Source of the DNA: Betaproteobacteria bacterium
GTDB lineage: Bacteria > Pseudomonadota > Gammaproteobacteria > Burkholderiales > SG8-39
Assembly: GCA_947476535.1 (NCBI GenBank)
Contig: CANJRC010000023.1
Coordinates: 1 to 43,251 of the forward strand
DNA: 43,251 nucleotides
Reading direction: 5' to 3'
The notes under the pieces were generated by a model. It was not told the DNA's origin. It did no database searches and saw only the letters and a program-made list of their open reading frames with translations. A program made the translations under genes and the position numbers. Below, piece after piece: positions 27,304-35,599 of the stretch; positions within the stretch are counted from its first letter, which is position 1, and the number at the start of each line of letters is the position of its first letter.

Positions 27304-27374
27304 TTTTTCTCCGAAAAGCCAGCGCTGGTCGATAAGGGATGAGAGCTGAAGTGGAACGCCTGTCGAGTCGCCGC

Positions 27375-28352
27375 TTAGTCGACTTTCACGCCGGTGTCTT
27401 TCACCAGCTTCGTCCATTTCACCACCTCGGACGCAAAGAACGCGCGGAATTCGCCGGGATTCAACAGCGCGACATCCATGCCTTGTTTGCTCAACAACTC
27501 GGCAAACTCCCTGGTCTGGGCCACCCGCCGCACGTCGGCGTGAATTTTTTCGATAATCGCATCCGGCGTATTGGCCGGCGCCAGCAGCCCGTTCCAGGCT
27601 GACACGTCGTACCCCTCCAGTCCGGACTCCGCGACGGCGGGCACGTTGGGCAGGTTGGAGGAGCGTTTCGCGCTGGTCACCGCCAGCGCTTTCAGCTTGC
27701 CGGATGCGATCAACGGAAGCCCTGTCGCCACCGCCAGGGAGGCGAGCGGAATCTGGTTGCCGAGCAGGTCAGCCGTCATCTGCGAGGCCGCCTTGTACGG
27801 GGTGTGCGTCATGCCGATCGCAGACTGCGCCATGAGCAGTTCGAAAGCCAGGTGCAGGATGCTGCCGCTTCCCGCGGAACCGTAAAAAATCTGGTTCGCC
27901 TTGCCGCGCGACTTGGCCAGAGCGATCAGTTCCGGGATGTTGTTGGCCGGAAATGACGGATGCGCAAGAATGACCAGCGGCGCCACGGCCACGCGCACGA
28001 TGGGCTTGAAGTCCTTGATGATGTCGAATGGGATATCCCGATACAGGCTGGGATTGATGGCATGGTTGACGTATCCCACGAGCAGCGTGTGCCCGTCAGG
28101 CGGCGCCTTCGCGACTGCGGCCGCGCCGATGCTGCCGGCGGCACCGGCCTGGTTCTCGATCACAACGGCTTGCCCCCAACTCTCGGTCAATCGCTGCCCA
28201 AGCAGTCGTGCCACGATATCGGCAGCGGTGGCCGGCGTCGTGGTCACGTTCAATTTCACGGGCCGGGTGGGGAACGATTGTGCGACCGCACCCGCCTGGG
28301 ATACCAGGCCCAGTACAACCGCCATGCAGACCTGCGACCAGATCGATTTCAT
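27375..28352 (-). CDS. Bug family periplasmic solute-binding protein
   Basis: A 325-residue protein with a signal peptide ending at about ..GAVAQ (residues 1-24) and the Bug/TctC fold. Typical segments are FPTRPVKLNVTTTPATAADIVAR, ENQAGAAGSIGAAAVAKAPPDGHTLL and FYGSAGSGSILHLAFELL. The ATG at 28352 has an AGAGGAG ribosome site about 8 bases upstream; a longer frame to 28400 lacks one. It differs clearly from the other Bug protein in this window. It is followed by the acyl-CoA dehydrogenase after 71 bases and probably heads that operon, delivering a carboxylate for the enzymes. Confidence 0.92.
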   Translation of the reverse strand: MKSIWSQVCMAVVLGLVSQAGAVAQSFPTRPVKLNVTTTPATAADIVARLLGQRLTESWGQAVVIENQAGAAGSIGAAAVAKAPPDGHTLLVGYVNHAINPSLYRDIPFDIIKDFKPIVRVAVAPLVILAHPSFPANNIPELIALAKSRGKANQIFYGSAGSGSILHLAFELLMAQSAIGMTHTPYKAASQMTADLLGNQIPLASLAVATGLPLIASGKLKALAVTSAKRSSNLPNVPAVAESGLEGYDVSAWNGLLAPANTPDAIIEKIHADVRRVAQTREFAELLSKQGMDVALLNPGEFRAFFASEVVKWTKLVKDTGVKVD

Positions 28353-28731
28353 TTGCCCACTCCTCTTTGGCCGGACGAACGACAGAAAACTCAATCCCAC
28401 CTGTTACGGCGGGCGCCTTGAACACCTTTATCCGCCAACCCGCCTTCTAGCGCAGAGAATATCTGAATGAAGAGACGACGGCGTGGATCCCTCGAACGAC
28501 CAGCGATGTGCCGCCCCATCCAGACAAGAAAAGCTGCACCTTCGTACTCAGACACAGTGCCAGATGGGAACGTGCTGACAAGCGAGTGAAACTTTACCTT
28601 TCCACCCCCGGGAATCGCTCGCTCGGTAGGGAGCACTTTGTCGATCTCGGTAACCAGTTTTTTTTCACTTGCCCTTTGATCAGGCGTAGCATGACCAGAT
28701 AGACGCGTCAATCTCACACAAAGAGATGTTC
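28353..28731. other. 379-base divergent intergenic region
   Basis: This gap separates the minus-strand catabolic block from the plus-strand CheB-CheR gene, so it should contain promoters for both. No clear sigma-70 pair and no GG-N10-GC sigma-54 element was found by eye. An eight-T run lies near 28658-28665 without a convincing stem before it. A 108-residue minus frame (28391-28717) has no recognisable motif. Confidence 0.5.
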
Positions 28732-31700
28732 ATGGCAACCAGACAATCCATAGCAAGCGACCCCGGCAAGGCATCAGCCAAACCAGCGACGGAGCATGGC
28801 GAGCAGCCCCCCCCGGGGGGCGGGGCAGTCGTGGATGGCTCGCCGGAAGCGGTTGTTGACGACTTCCCCATTGTTGGAATAGGTGCGTCGGCAGGCGGGC
28901 TGGAGGCCTTCGACCATTTTTTCCGCGCATGCCCGGTAGACACCGGCATGGCCTTCGTGCTGATACCGCATCTGGACCCGAGCCATGAAAGTCTGCTGAC
29001 GGAAATCCTGCAACGCAGCACCACCATGCCGGTGGTGCAAGTCCTCGATCAGACCCGGGTAGAACCCAATCGCGTCTACGTCATTCCGCCCAACCGCGAG
29101 TTGAGCATACTGAATCGGGTATTGCAGCTCTCCATGCCGGAGCTGGCGCACGGGCAACGCCTGCCGATTGATGCCTTCATGCGCTCGCTGGCCGACGATC
29201 AGGCGGAAAAAGCCATCGGCATCGTCCTCTCGGGCACTGCCAGCGACGGCACGCTGGGGCTGCGCGCCATCCTCGGCGCCGGGGGCATCTGCATGGTGCA
29301 GGAGCCCTCCACCGCCAAATTCGACGGCATGCCGAAAAGCGCCATCGCGGCCGGCGCCGCCACCCATATTCTGCCGGCCGAGCAAATGCCGGCGATGCTC
29401 AAAGAAGTTATCCGTCAATCGCCGCTCAGACAGAAAGTGCTTGCCATCTCAACCGAGGCAATCATAAGCGGCATAAACCAGATATTGCTGCAAGTGCGCA
29501 GCGTCACCGGCCACGATTTCTCCCTCTACAAGAAGAGCACCATCGGCCGTCGCATCCAGCGGCGCATGCTGAAGCACAACATCGAGAGTACCGCAGTCTA
29601 TGCGCGCTACCTGAAGGAGAATCGCGCCGAGGTGCAGGCGCTGTTCCACGAACTGCTGATCAACGTCACCAGTTTTTTCCGCGACCCGGACGCCTTCGTC
29701 GCGCTGAAACAAACCATTCTGCCGCCGCTGCTGGCGGGCAAACCCGACGGCTACACACTCCGGGTCTGGGTGGCCGGCTGCTCCACCGGCGAGGAAGTCT
29801 ATTCGATTGCCATGGTGCTCCTAGAGTTGATGGACGGGATCAAGGCGAGGCAAGAGGCGGAATTGAATATCCAGATCTACGCCACCGACCTCGACGAGGA
29901 CGACATAGCCGTGGCGCGGGTCGGCCGCTACCCCGCCAACATCGCCCAGGACGTGACCCCGGAGCGCCTGCGCCGCTTCTTCACCAAGGACCAAGGCAAC
30001 GATGGAGGTTACAAGGTCAAGAAGGAGATTCGCGATGTGGTGGTGTTCGCCGTACATAACGTGGTCAAGGACCCGCCTTTCACCAAACTCGACCTGCTCA
30101 GTTGCCGCAACCTGATGATTTATCTCGAGCCGGAACTGCAGAACCGGCTGATCCTCATTTTTCACTACGCCCTCAAGCCCGACGGGGTGCTGTTCCTGTC
30201 CCCCTCGGAGAGCATCACCAGCAACCCGGATCGGTTTTCGGTGCTCGATCGCAGGTGGAAGTTCTACCGGGCCCTGCATAAGGATGCAGCCACGAACTCC
30301 GGAGTTATCGACCCGCGGCTTCAGGCCGCCGGGAAAGCTGCGCGAACAGCGGCTGCGGCGGAGCTTGGCCGACCGAACGCCGGCAGCACAGTCAGCATCG
30401 GCGAGCTGAGCCATCGCGCGCTGCTGCAGACCTACGCGCCGGCCTCGGTAACCACCGACGCCAAGGGCGACATCCTCTTCGTGCATGGCGACACCGGCCG
30501 ATACCTGCGCCCGGCTCCCGGCCCGGTTAGCAACAATGTGATCAAGATGGTGCGCGAGGGACTCGAACTGGACTTGCGCGCGGCCATCCTCAATGCGGCA
30601 AAAAAAGCGGAGCCGACACTCGACCGCGAAGTCTCGATGAAGATCGATGGCCGCCTCACCAAGGTGAGCTTCAGCGTGCGGCTGCTGCCTGGACAACATG
30701 CAGCGGCCGGCATCAAGACCGGCGAGCCTCTGCTACTGGTGAGCTTTCAGGATGTCGCCGGGTCCGGCCAACCGGCGCGCACACCCGCCGCCAAACTAGG
30801 CCGGGGCAAAGGCCAGGGCAAGCAAAGTCCGCCATCGGCCGAAGCGCTGCTCGTCGGGGAACTGGAGTACGAACTCGCCTACGCCAGGGAAAGCCTGCAA
30901 GCCACCATCGAAGAACAGCAGGCCACCAACGATGAACTCAAATCGACCAACGAGGAGTTGCAATCGACCAACGAAGAGCTCCAATCCGCCAATGAAGAAC
31001 TGGAGACCTCCGGCGGAGAGCTGCAATCGGTGAACGAAGAAGCTATCACGGTAAACAGCGAGCTGAACGCCAGGGTCGAGCAATTGAGCGGCATGCAGAA
31101 CGACATCAAGAACCTGCTCGACAGCATCAATACCGGCACACTGTTCCTCGACCTTCAGCTGGTCATCCGGCGCTACACGCCCGAGGCGGTGAAGCTCTAC
31201 CACCTGATCGCGACCGATGTCGGCCGTTCCTTAAGCGACATCACCTCGAAAATCGAGGGCGAAAACCTGATCCCCGCGCTCCAGAGCGTGCTCGATACGC
31301 TGATCCCGCGCGAACGCGAGGTGCGCACGATCGATGGCGCGTGGTATCTGGCGCGCATGCAGCCCTACCGGACGCTGGACAACGTCATCGCCGGCGTGGT
31401 GCTGACCTGCACCAACGTGACTGACTTCAAGCTCGTCGGCATCAAGCTTGCCGTGGCGGAAGAGGCGCGCATCCTGGCCGAGGGCATCGTCAACACGGTA
31501 GCCGAGCCGCTGATCGTCCTCGATAGCAGCTTGCAGGTGGTCTCGGCCAGCCGCACGTTCTATGCGCACTTCCGGGTGAAGGCGGACGAGACGGTGGGCC
31601 GCAAGATCTTCGCTCTGGGCAATGGCCAGTGGGATATTCCGGCTTTGCGCCAACTGCTCGAAAATATTCTGCCGCGCGAACAGGTAATGGATGGCTATGT

Positions 31701-31833
31701 GGTGGAACACGACTTCCCCAGCCTCGGCCCGCGCCGCATGGTGCTCAATGCCCGCCGCATTGCGACCACGGCCGGCAATACCGAATTGATCCTGCTGGCG
31801 ATGGTGGAAATTGTTTCGCTGAAGTCCCCATGA
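28732..31833 (+). CDS. CheB-CheR fusion protein with coiled coil and PAS domains
   Basis: A 1033-residue fusion. A CheB methylesterase domain comes first (about 45-230) with the catalytic triad Ser53 (GASAGG), His80 (IPH) and Asp172 (SDGT), but no receiver domain. A CheR methyltransferase follows (about 240-520) with the SAM site GCSTGEEVYS at 349-358 and LLSCRNLMIYL. A linker is followed by a long Gln/Asn/Glu-rich coiled coil (about 705-795) and two PAS-like domains (about 797-1030). CheB/CheR control chemoreceptor methylation, but no cheA, cheW or receptor gene is nearby. The ATG at 28732 has GAG 6 bases upstream; the ATG at 28726 has no such spacing. Its stop overlaps the kinase start (ATGA). 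Confidence 0.95.
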   Translation: MATRQSIASDPGKASAKPATEHGEQPPPGGGAVVDGSPEAVVDDFPIVGIGASAGGLEAFDHFFRACPVDTGMAFVLIPHLDPSHESLLTEILQRSTTMPVVQVLDQTRVEPNRVYVIPPNRELSILNRVLQLSMPELAHGQRLPIDAFMRSLADDQAEKAIGIVLSGTASDGTLGLRAILGAGGICMVQEPSTAKFDGMPKSAIAAGAATHILPAEQMPAMLKEVIRQSPLRQKVLAISTEAIISGINQILLQVRSVTGHDFSLYKKSTIGRRIQRRMLKHNIESTAVYARYLKENRAEVQALFHELLINVTSFFRDPDAFVALKQTILPPLLAGKPDGYTLRVWVAGCSTGEEVYSIAMVLLELMDGIKARQEAELNIQIYATDLDEDDIAVARVGRYPANIAQDVTPERLRRFFTKDQGNDGGYKVKKEIRDVVVFAVHNVVKDPPFTKLDLLSCRNLMIYLEPELQNRLILIFHYALKPDGVLFLSPSESITSNPDRFSVLDRRWKFYRALHKDAATNSGVIDPRLQAAGKAARTAAAAELGRPNAGSTVSIGELSHRALLQTYAPASVTTDAKGDILFVHGDTGRYLRPAPGPVSNNVIKMVREGLELDLRAAILNAAKKAEPTLDREVSMKIDGRLTKVSFSVRLLPGQHAAAGIKTGEPLLLVSFQDVAGSGQPARTPAAKLGRGKGQGKQSPPSAEALLVGELEYELAYARESLQATIEEQQATNDELKSTNEELQSTNEELQSANEELETSGGELQSVNEEAITVNSELNARVEQLSGMQNDIKNLLDSINTGTLFLDLQLVIRRYTPEAVKLYHLIATDVGRSLSDITSKIEGENLIPALQSVLDTLIPREREVRTIDGAWYLARMQPYRTLDNVIAGVVLTCTNVTDFKLVGIKLAVAEEARILAEGIVNTVAEPLIVLDSSLQVVSASRTFYAHFRVKADETVGRKIFALGNGQWDIPALRQLLENILPREQVMDGYVVEHDFPSLGPRRMVLNARRIATTAGNTELILLAMVEIVSLKSP

Positions 31834-33617
31834 AACTGCCCGAGGACATGAAGCAGAACGATCTGCGCATGCGGAGGGAAGCCGAGAGGCAGATCAACAA
31901 CGCGCCGCAGGACGAATCCCTGGCGCGCTCGGCCGAAGAACTGCTGCACGAACTGCAAGTCCACCAGATTGAGCTGGAGATGCAGAACGATGCTTTGCGC
32001 AAGACGGAATTTGCACTGGCGGAATCACGTGACCGCTATGTGGAGCTGTATGAATTCGCCCCGGTCGGCTATCTCACGCTATCCACCGACGGCATGATCG
32101 TGGAGGTCAACCTCACCGGTGTCACACTGCTGGGAAATGAGCGCAATAAACTGCTGCAAACTCGTTTTATGCCGCTGGTCATGGCTGAAGACCGGGATCG
32201 CTGGACACGGCATTTCGTGGCTGTGAAGCAAGGCCACGCGGGGCGCAGTGTGGAGCTGTTGTTGCAACGAGGCGACGGCAGGGTGCTTGAGGCGCAGCTG
32301 GACTGCGTGCGCGTAGAAGGAAGTGCCCTCGGGGTGCGCATCGCTCTGATGGACATCAGCGCGCGCAAGCGGGCGGAGGCGGCGCGCTTGCTCCTGGAGA
32401 GCCAGCTCCGGGAGTCGCAGAAGATGGAGGCGCTGGGGACGCTGGCTGGCGGCATTGCCCATGACTTCAACAACGCGTTGGCGGCAATCATCGGCAACGT
32501 TGATCTGGCACGGCAGGACGTGGGGCCGGGGCACGCGGCGCTGGAGAGCCTGGAGGAGATCGACAAGTCGAGCCGCAGAGCAAAGGCGCTGGTGCAGCAA
32601 ATCCTGATCTTTGGCCGGCGGCAGCCCACGGAGCGCAAGGTGATAGCGCTTGCGCCGATAGTGGAGGAGTCGGCGCGGCTGCTGCACGCGACCCTGCCCG
32701 CGGCGATGAACCTGAAAGTCGAATGCGCGGCGGATGCGCCGGCCGTGCTGGCCGATGCAGGCCAAATCGAACAGGTGGTGCTCAATCTGTGCAACAACGC
32801 TTGGTATGCGATCAGGCGTCAGGGGCTGCCGGGGACGATAGAAATTCGGCTCGAAGCCTGCGCGAGGGCGCCGGACGGAACGAGCGACTCAGCATCGGCG
32901 TACGACCCGCTCGGACAATTGCAGCCGGGTCGCTATGCCTGCCTTAGCGTGCGAGACAACGGAACGGGCATGGACGCCGCGACCCAGGGGCACCTGTTCG
33001 AGCCATTTTTTACCACCAAACCCATGAATGAAGGCACCGGACTCGGTTTATCGGTGGTGCACGGTATCGTGCGCGGGCACCACGGGGTTATCCAGGTGCA
33101 CAGTCAACTCGGCGAGGGAACCGTCTTTCGCATCTATTTTCCGGATGCCGGCTCGCCCACTTCTTCGATCATCGCTGCGGGCGAGGCGTCGGTGCGTGCG
33201 CGTGAGGCGACTGCGCCAGCGTTGCAAGGAGACGGCGCGCATGTGCTGCTCATCGATGACGATCAGGCCATCGTGTTCCTCATGAAGCGACTGCTGGAAC
33301 GCAAGGGCTATTGCGTCAGCGGCTACACCGCTCCGAACGAAGCCCTTGCGGCGGCGCGCGCCGAACCGGGGCGGTTCGATCTCGTGGTAACGGACTACAA
33401 CATGCCGGGTATGTCGGGGTTGGAGCTGGCGCGTGCGCTGCGCGAGATCCGCGCCGATCTTCCCATCGTCATGGCGTCGGGAAACATCACAGAGGAACTG
33501 CGCGCCGACGCGCCTGGGGCCGGAGTGAGTGAACTCATTTTCAAACCCAACACGGTCATGGAGCTGTGCGAAGCGATCGATCGTCAGGTGCAAGCACAGC
33601 AAAAGAAGGCTGGCTGA
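31830..33617 (+). CDS. PAS-domain hybrid histidine kinase with C-terminal receiver
   Basis: A 595-residue sensor protein with no membrane segment, so cytoplasmic. An N-terminal coiled-coil (ELLHELQVHQIELEMQN, about 37-53) leads to a PAS domain (about 68-180). The HisKA domain carries His211 (GGIAHDFNNAL), and the ATPase domain has the N-box NLCNNAWYAI (319-328), DNGTGMD (376-382) and GTGLGLS (402-408). The C-terminal receiver has Asp522 (VVTDYNMPG) and Lys572. The start at 31830 overlaps the CheB-CheR stop, so the two proteins are almost certainly made together and may form one complex. No DNA-binding output is encoded beside it. Confidence 0.94.
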   Translation: MKLPEDMKQNDLRMRREAERQINNAPQDESLARSAEELLHELQVHQIELEMQNDALRKTEFALAESRDRYVELYEFAPVGYLTLSTDGMIVEVNLTGVTLLGNERNKLLQTRFMPLVMAEDRDRWTRHFVAVKQGHAGRSVELLLQRGDGRVLEAQLDCVRVEGSALGVRIALMDISARKRAEAARLLLESQLRESQKMEALGTLAGGIAHDFNNALAAIIGNVDLARQDVGPGHAALESLEEIDKSSRRAKALVQQILIFGRRQPTERKVIALAPIVEESARLLHATLPAAMNLKVECAADAPAVLADAGQIEQVVLNLCNNAWYAIRRQGLPGTIEIRLEACARAPDGTSDSASAYDPLGQLQPGRYACLSVRDNGTGMDAATQGHLFEPFFTTKPMNEGTGLGLSVVHGIVRGHHGVIQVHSQLGEGTVFRIYFPDAGSPTSSIIAAGEASVRAREATAPALQGDGAHVLLIDDDQAIVFLMKRLLERKGYCVSGYTAPNEALAAARAEPGRFDLVVTDYNMPGMSGLELARALREIRADLPIVMASGNITEELRADAPGAGVSELIFKPNTVMELCEAIDRQVQAQQKKAG

Positions 33618-33800
33618 AGCGATTGATTGCCACTGGAGCCAACGCGTGAAGGGGTGTTGGCCTGATTCATTGCCCTTGCGCGCGACAAACCGCTCTTGAT
33701 TACGTGATTGCATCCGCCCGCGATGCGATGATGCGTTCGATCGCAAAGTCACTCCTGGCATCGCCAGAACAGTGGCGTTGTGCGAACGATGCAAGCGCGA

Positions 33801-34220
33801 TCACGAGTCTGCAGGATCGGTTATGAACCCAATGCGCGTCAGGCCCGCTTTTGCCGCGGCAGACATGACCTGCGCCACGCGCCGGTAGGCCAATTCCCCA
33901 TCGGCGCGCAAGCGCAGCTCCGGTTGGGGCTCGAGCTTCGCCGCTGCGGCCATCCGCCCGCCCAGACCGGCGTTGTCCACGCGCTCGCCATTCCAGTAAG
34001 TCACGCCTTCTCGGTCGATGTCCAGCTGCACGTTGTCGCGTTGGACGGTGTTCGCAGTGGCGCTTGCCTTGGGCAGGTCAACCTTGACCGCATGCGTAAG
34101 CAAGGGCGCGGTGATGATGAAAATGACCAGCAGCACCATCATCACGTCAATGAGCGGGACCATGTTGATCTCCGCCATCGGTTTGGTTTCACTCCCCTTG
34201 TCGAATCCTCCGAAGGCCAT
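33801..34220 (-). CDS. exbD: ExbD/TolR family proton-channel protein
   Basis: A 139-residue inner-membrane protein with one N-terminal helix (about 22-42) and a periplasmic tail. The essential transmembrane Asp is at position 25 in INMVPLIDVMMVLLVIF, as in E. coli ExbD. It works with ExbB to convert proton motive force into movement of TonB. It starts one base after the exbB stop codon, and is the last gene of the receptor-TonB-ExbB-ExbD operon. TolR is an alternative family name, but the neighbours favour ExbD. Confidence 0.93.
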   Translation of the reverse strand: MAFGGFDKGSETKPMAEINMVPLIDVMMVLLVIFIITAPLLTHAVKVDLPKASATANTVQRDNVQLDIDREGVTYWNGERVDNAGLGGRMAAAAKLEPQPELRLRADGELAYRRVAQVMSAAAKAGLTRIGFITDPADS

Positions 34221-34221
34221 G

Positions 34222-34923
34222 TCAGTGCTCCGCCCGTGCGAGCGCCGTGCCCGTGGTCAGCAGCGCGAACAGGTCGTGCGCGAACGCGTCAAGCTTCGCA
34301 CCCATCAGCCGGTTGCGACGGCTGAACGCGTTGTAGGCGAGCACCGCCGGAATCGCCACGGCCAGTCCGAGGGCGGTCATGATCAGCGCCTCGCCCACCG
34401 GCCCGGCAACCTTGTCGAGGGTCCCCTGGCCGCTCATGCCGATATTGACAAGCGCGTGGTAGATACCCCACACGGTGCCGAACAGGCCGATGAACGGCGC
34501 GGTGGCGCCCACCGATGCGAGCAGGCTCAGTCCCGCCTCGGCTCGCAGCGTCTGCTCATCGATTGCGTTGCGCATGGCGCGAGTGAGGAACTCATTGGCG
34601 CTGCCGGCCTCGTCCAGCCGGCCTCCGGCGTGTGTTGCATGATGCTTCGCCGCCCGCAGGGCCTGCTGGGTGAGCGCCGCAAAGGGATCACGCGCTTTGA
34701 CGCCCTCCAGGTTCGCGGTCGCCGAATCGAGCGAGGGCGCGCTCCAGAAACCCTGCAGGAAGCGCGCGGCGCCGCGCCGCACGACCAGCAAGTCAACCGC
34801 CTTGCTGACAATCAGATACCAGGTGGCCATCGACATGACCAGCAGCACGAAGAGAGCCGTGCGGCCCACGACGTCGCTTTGCGCGAGAAATGCCGCCAGA
34901 CCGTATGGGTTTGAAGAGTCCAT
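34222..34923 (-). CDS. exbB: ExbB/TolQ family proton-channel protein
   Basis: A 233-residue inner-membrane protein with three helices: about 20-42, one in SLLASVGATAPFIGLFGTVWGIYHAL and one in ALIMTALGLAVAIPAVLAY. The conserved motif APFIGLFGTVWGI is intact. The ribosome site AAGGGGA lies across the end of tonB, and the gene follows tonB by 4 bases. With ExbD and TonB it should energise the neighbouring outer-membrane receptor. Confidence 0.94.
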   Translation of the reverse strand: MDSSNPYGLAAFLAQSDVVGRTALFVLLVMSMATWYLIVSKAVDLLVVRRGAARFLQGFWSAPSLDSATANLEGVKARDPFAALTQQALRAAKHHATHAGGRLDEAGSANEFLTRAMRNAIDEQTLRAEAGLSLLASVGATAPFIGLFGTVWGIYHALVNIGMSGQGTLDKVAGPVGEALIMTALGLAVAIPAVLAYNAFSRRNRLMGAKLDAFAHDLFALLTTGTALARAEH

Positions 34924-34927
34924 GGAA

Positions 34928-35599
34928 TTATCCCCTTAAAGAAAATGTGATCGGTACCAGTACCCAAGCGGCTACCGGCGTGTCGCCCTGTCGCGCTGGA
35001 ACAAAGCGCCAGTTGTGCACCGCGTCGTGCGCTGCGCGATCCAGACGCTCGTGACCGCAGGATTCGCGCACTTCCACACTCTCGGCGGCGCCATTGGCGC
35101 TCACGAATACACGCAGCACCACCCGGCCCTGCTCGCCGCGGCGTTTCGACATCGCCGGGTAAGCCGGCGGCGGATTCTGCAAATAGGCCGCGTCGAAGAC
35201 TGGCGGCACGATCGGCACAGGCGCGGGAGCAGCCACCCGCGCAGGCGGCGCGAAAGCCAGCGCCCGTGCAGACGTGGCCGCCGCGACTATTGGCACGGGC
35301 TCCGCTCCCGGCGGCGGCGCGGTCCAGGCCGGGCCGGGTGCCGCGGTTTGCGCTGCCAGCACAGGCGGGGGCTCGGGCCGCTGCAGTTGCGGGACTGGTA
35401 ATGGCGCATGCGTCACCGGCCGCGGCTTGGGCGGCTCTGTTTTTTGCCGCAACGGGGGCGGCGCGACCAGACTCACCATGAGAGGCACGGCCTGCGCGCG
35501 CGGTTTTTGCACGCCCTCGAACTGCAGCAGCACGCCAAAGGCGGCCGCGTGCAGTGCGACGCTGACTGCAATCGATGCTGCGTGCGCGCCTCTACTCAT
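34928..35599 (-). CDS. tonB: TonB energy transducer
   Basis: A 223-residue protein with an N-terminal membrane anchor (about 8-26), a long Pro/Ala-rich periplasmic spacer (about 30-140) and the C-terminal TonB domain, visible as PPAYPAMSKRRGEQGRVVLRVFV and a final WRFVPARQG...PITFSL. The ATG overlaps the stop of the receptor gene (ATGA). Together with the downstream ExbB and ExbD it makes a complete dedicated energising set for the receptor. Confidence 0.94.
   Translation of the reverse strand: MSRGAHAASIAVSVALHAAAFGVLLQFEGVQKPRAQAVPLMVSLVAPPPLRQKTEPPKPRPVTHAPLPVPQLQRPEPPPVLAAQTAAPGPAWTAPPPGAEPVPIVAAATSARALAFAPPARVAAPAPVPIVPPVFDAAYLQNPPPAYPAMSKRRGEQGRVVLRVFVSANGAAESVEVRESCGHERLDRAAHDAVHNWRFVPARQGDTPVAAWVLVPITFSLRG

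Noticed and set aside
28464-28589. Short plus-strand ORF beginning MKRRRRGSLE in the same gap
   Set aside because: No good ribosome site, no conserved pattern, and low-information Arg-rich start.
28391-28717. 108-codon minus-strand frame in the divergent gap before the CheB-CheR gene
   Set aside because: No recognisable motif, no convincing ribosome site, and it fills a region that must hold promoters for both flanking units.
31629-31829. Upstream extension of the hybrid kinase frame
   Set aside because: It runs through the end of the CheB-CheR gene; the ATG at 31830 with ATGA overlap is the natural start.
33638-33661. GCCAAC/GTTGGC inverted repeat between the hybrid kinase and exbD considered as a terminator
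   Set aside because: Long 12-base loop, 6-bp stem and no T-run.
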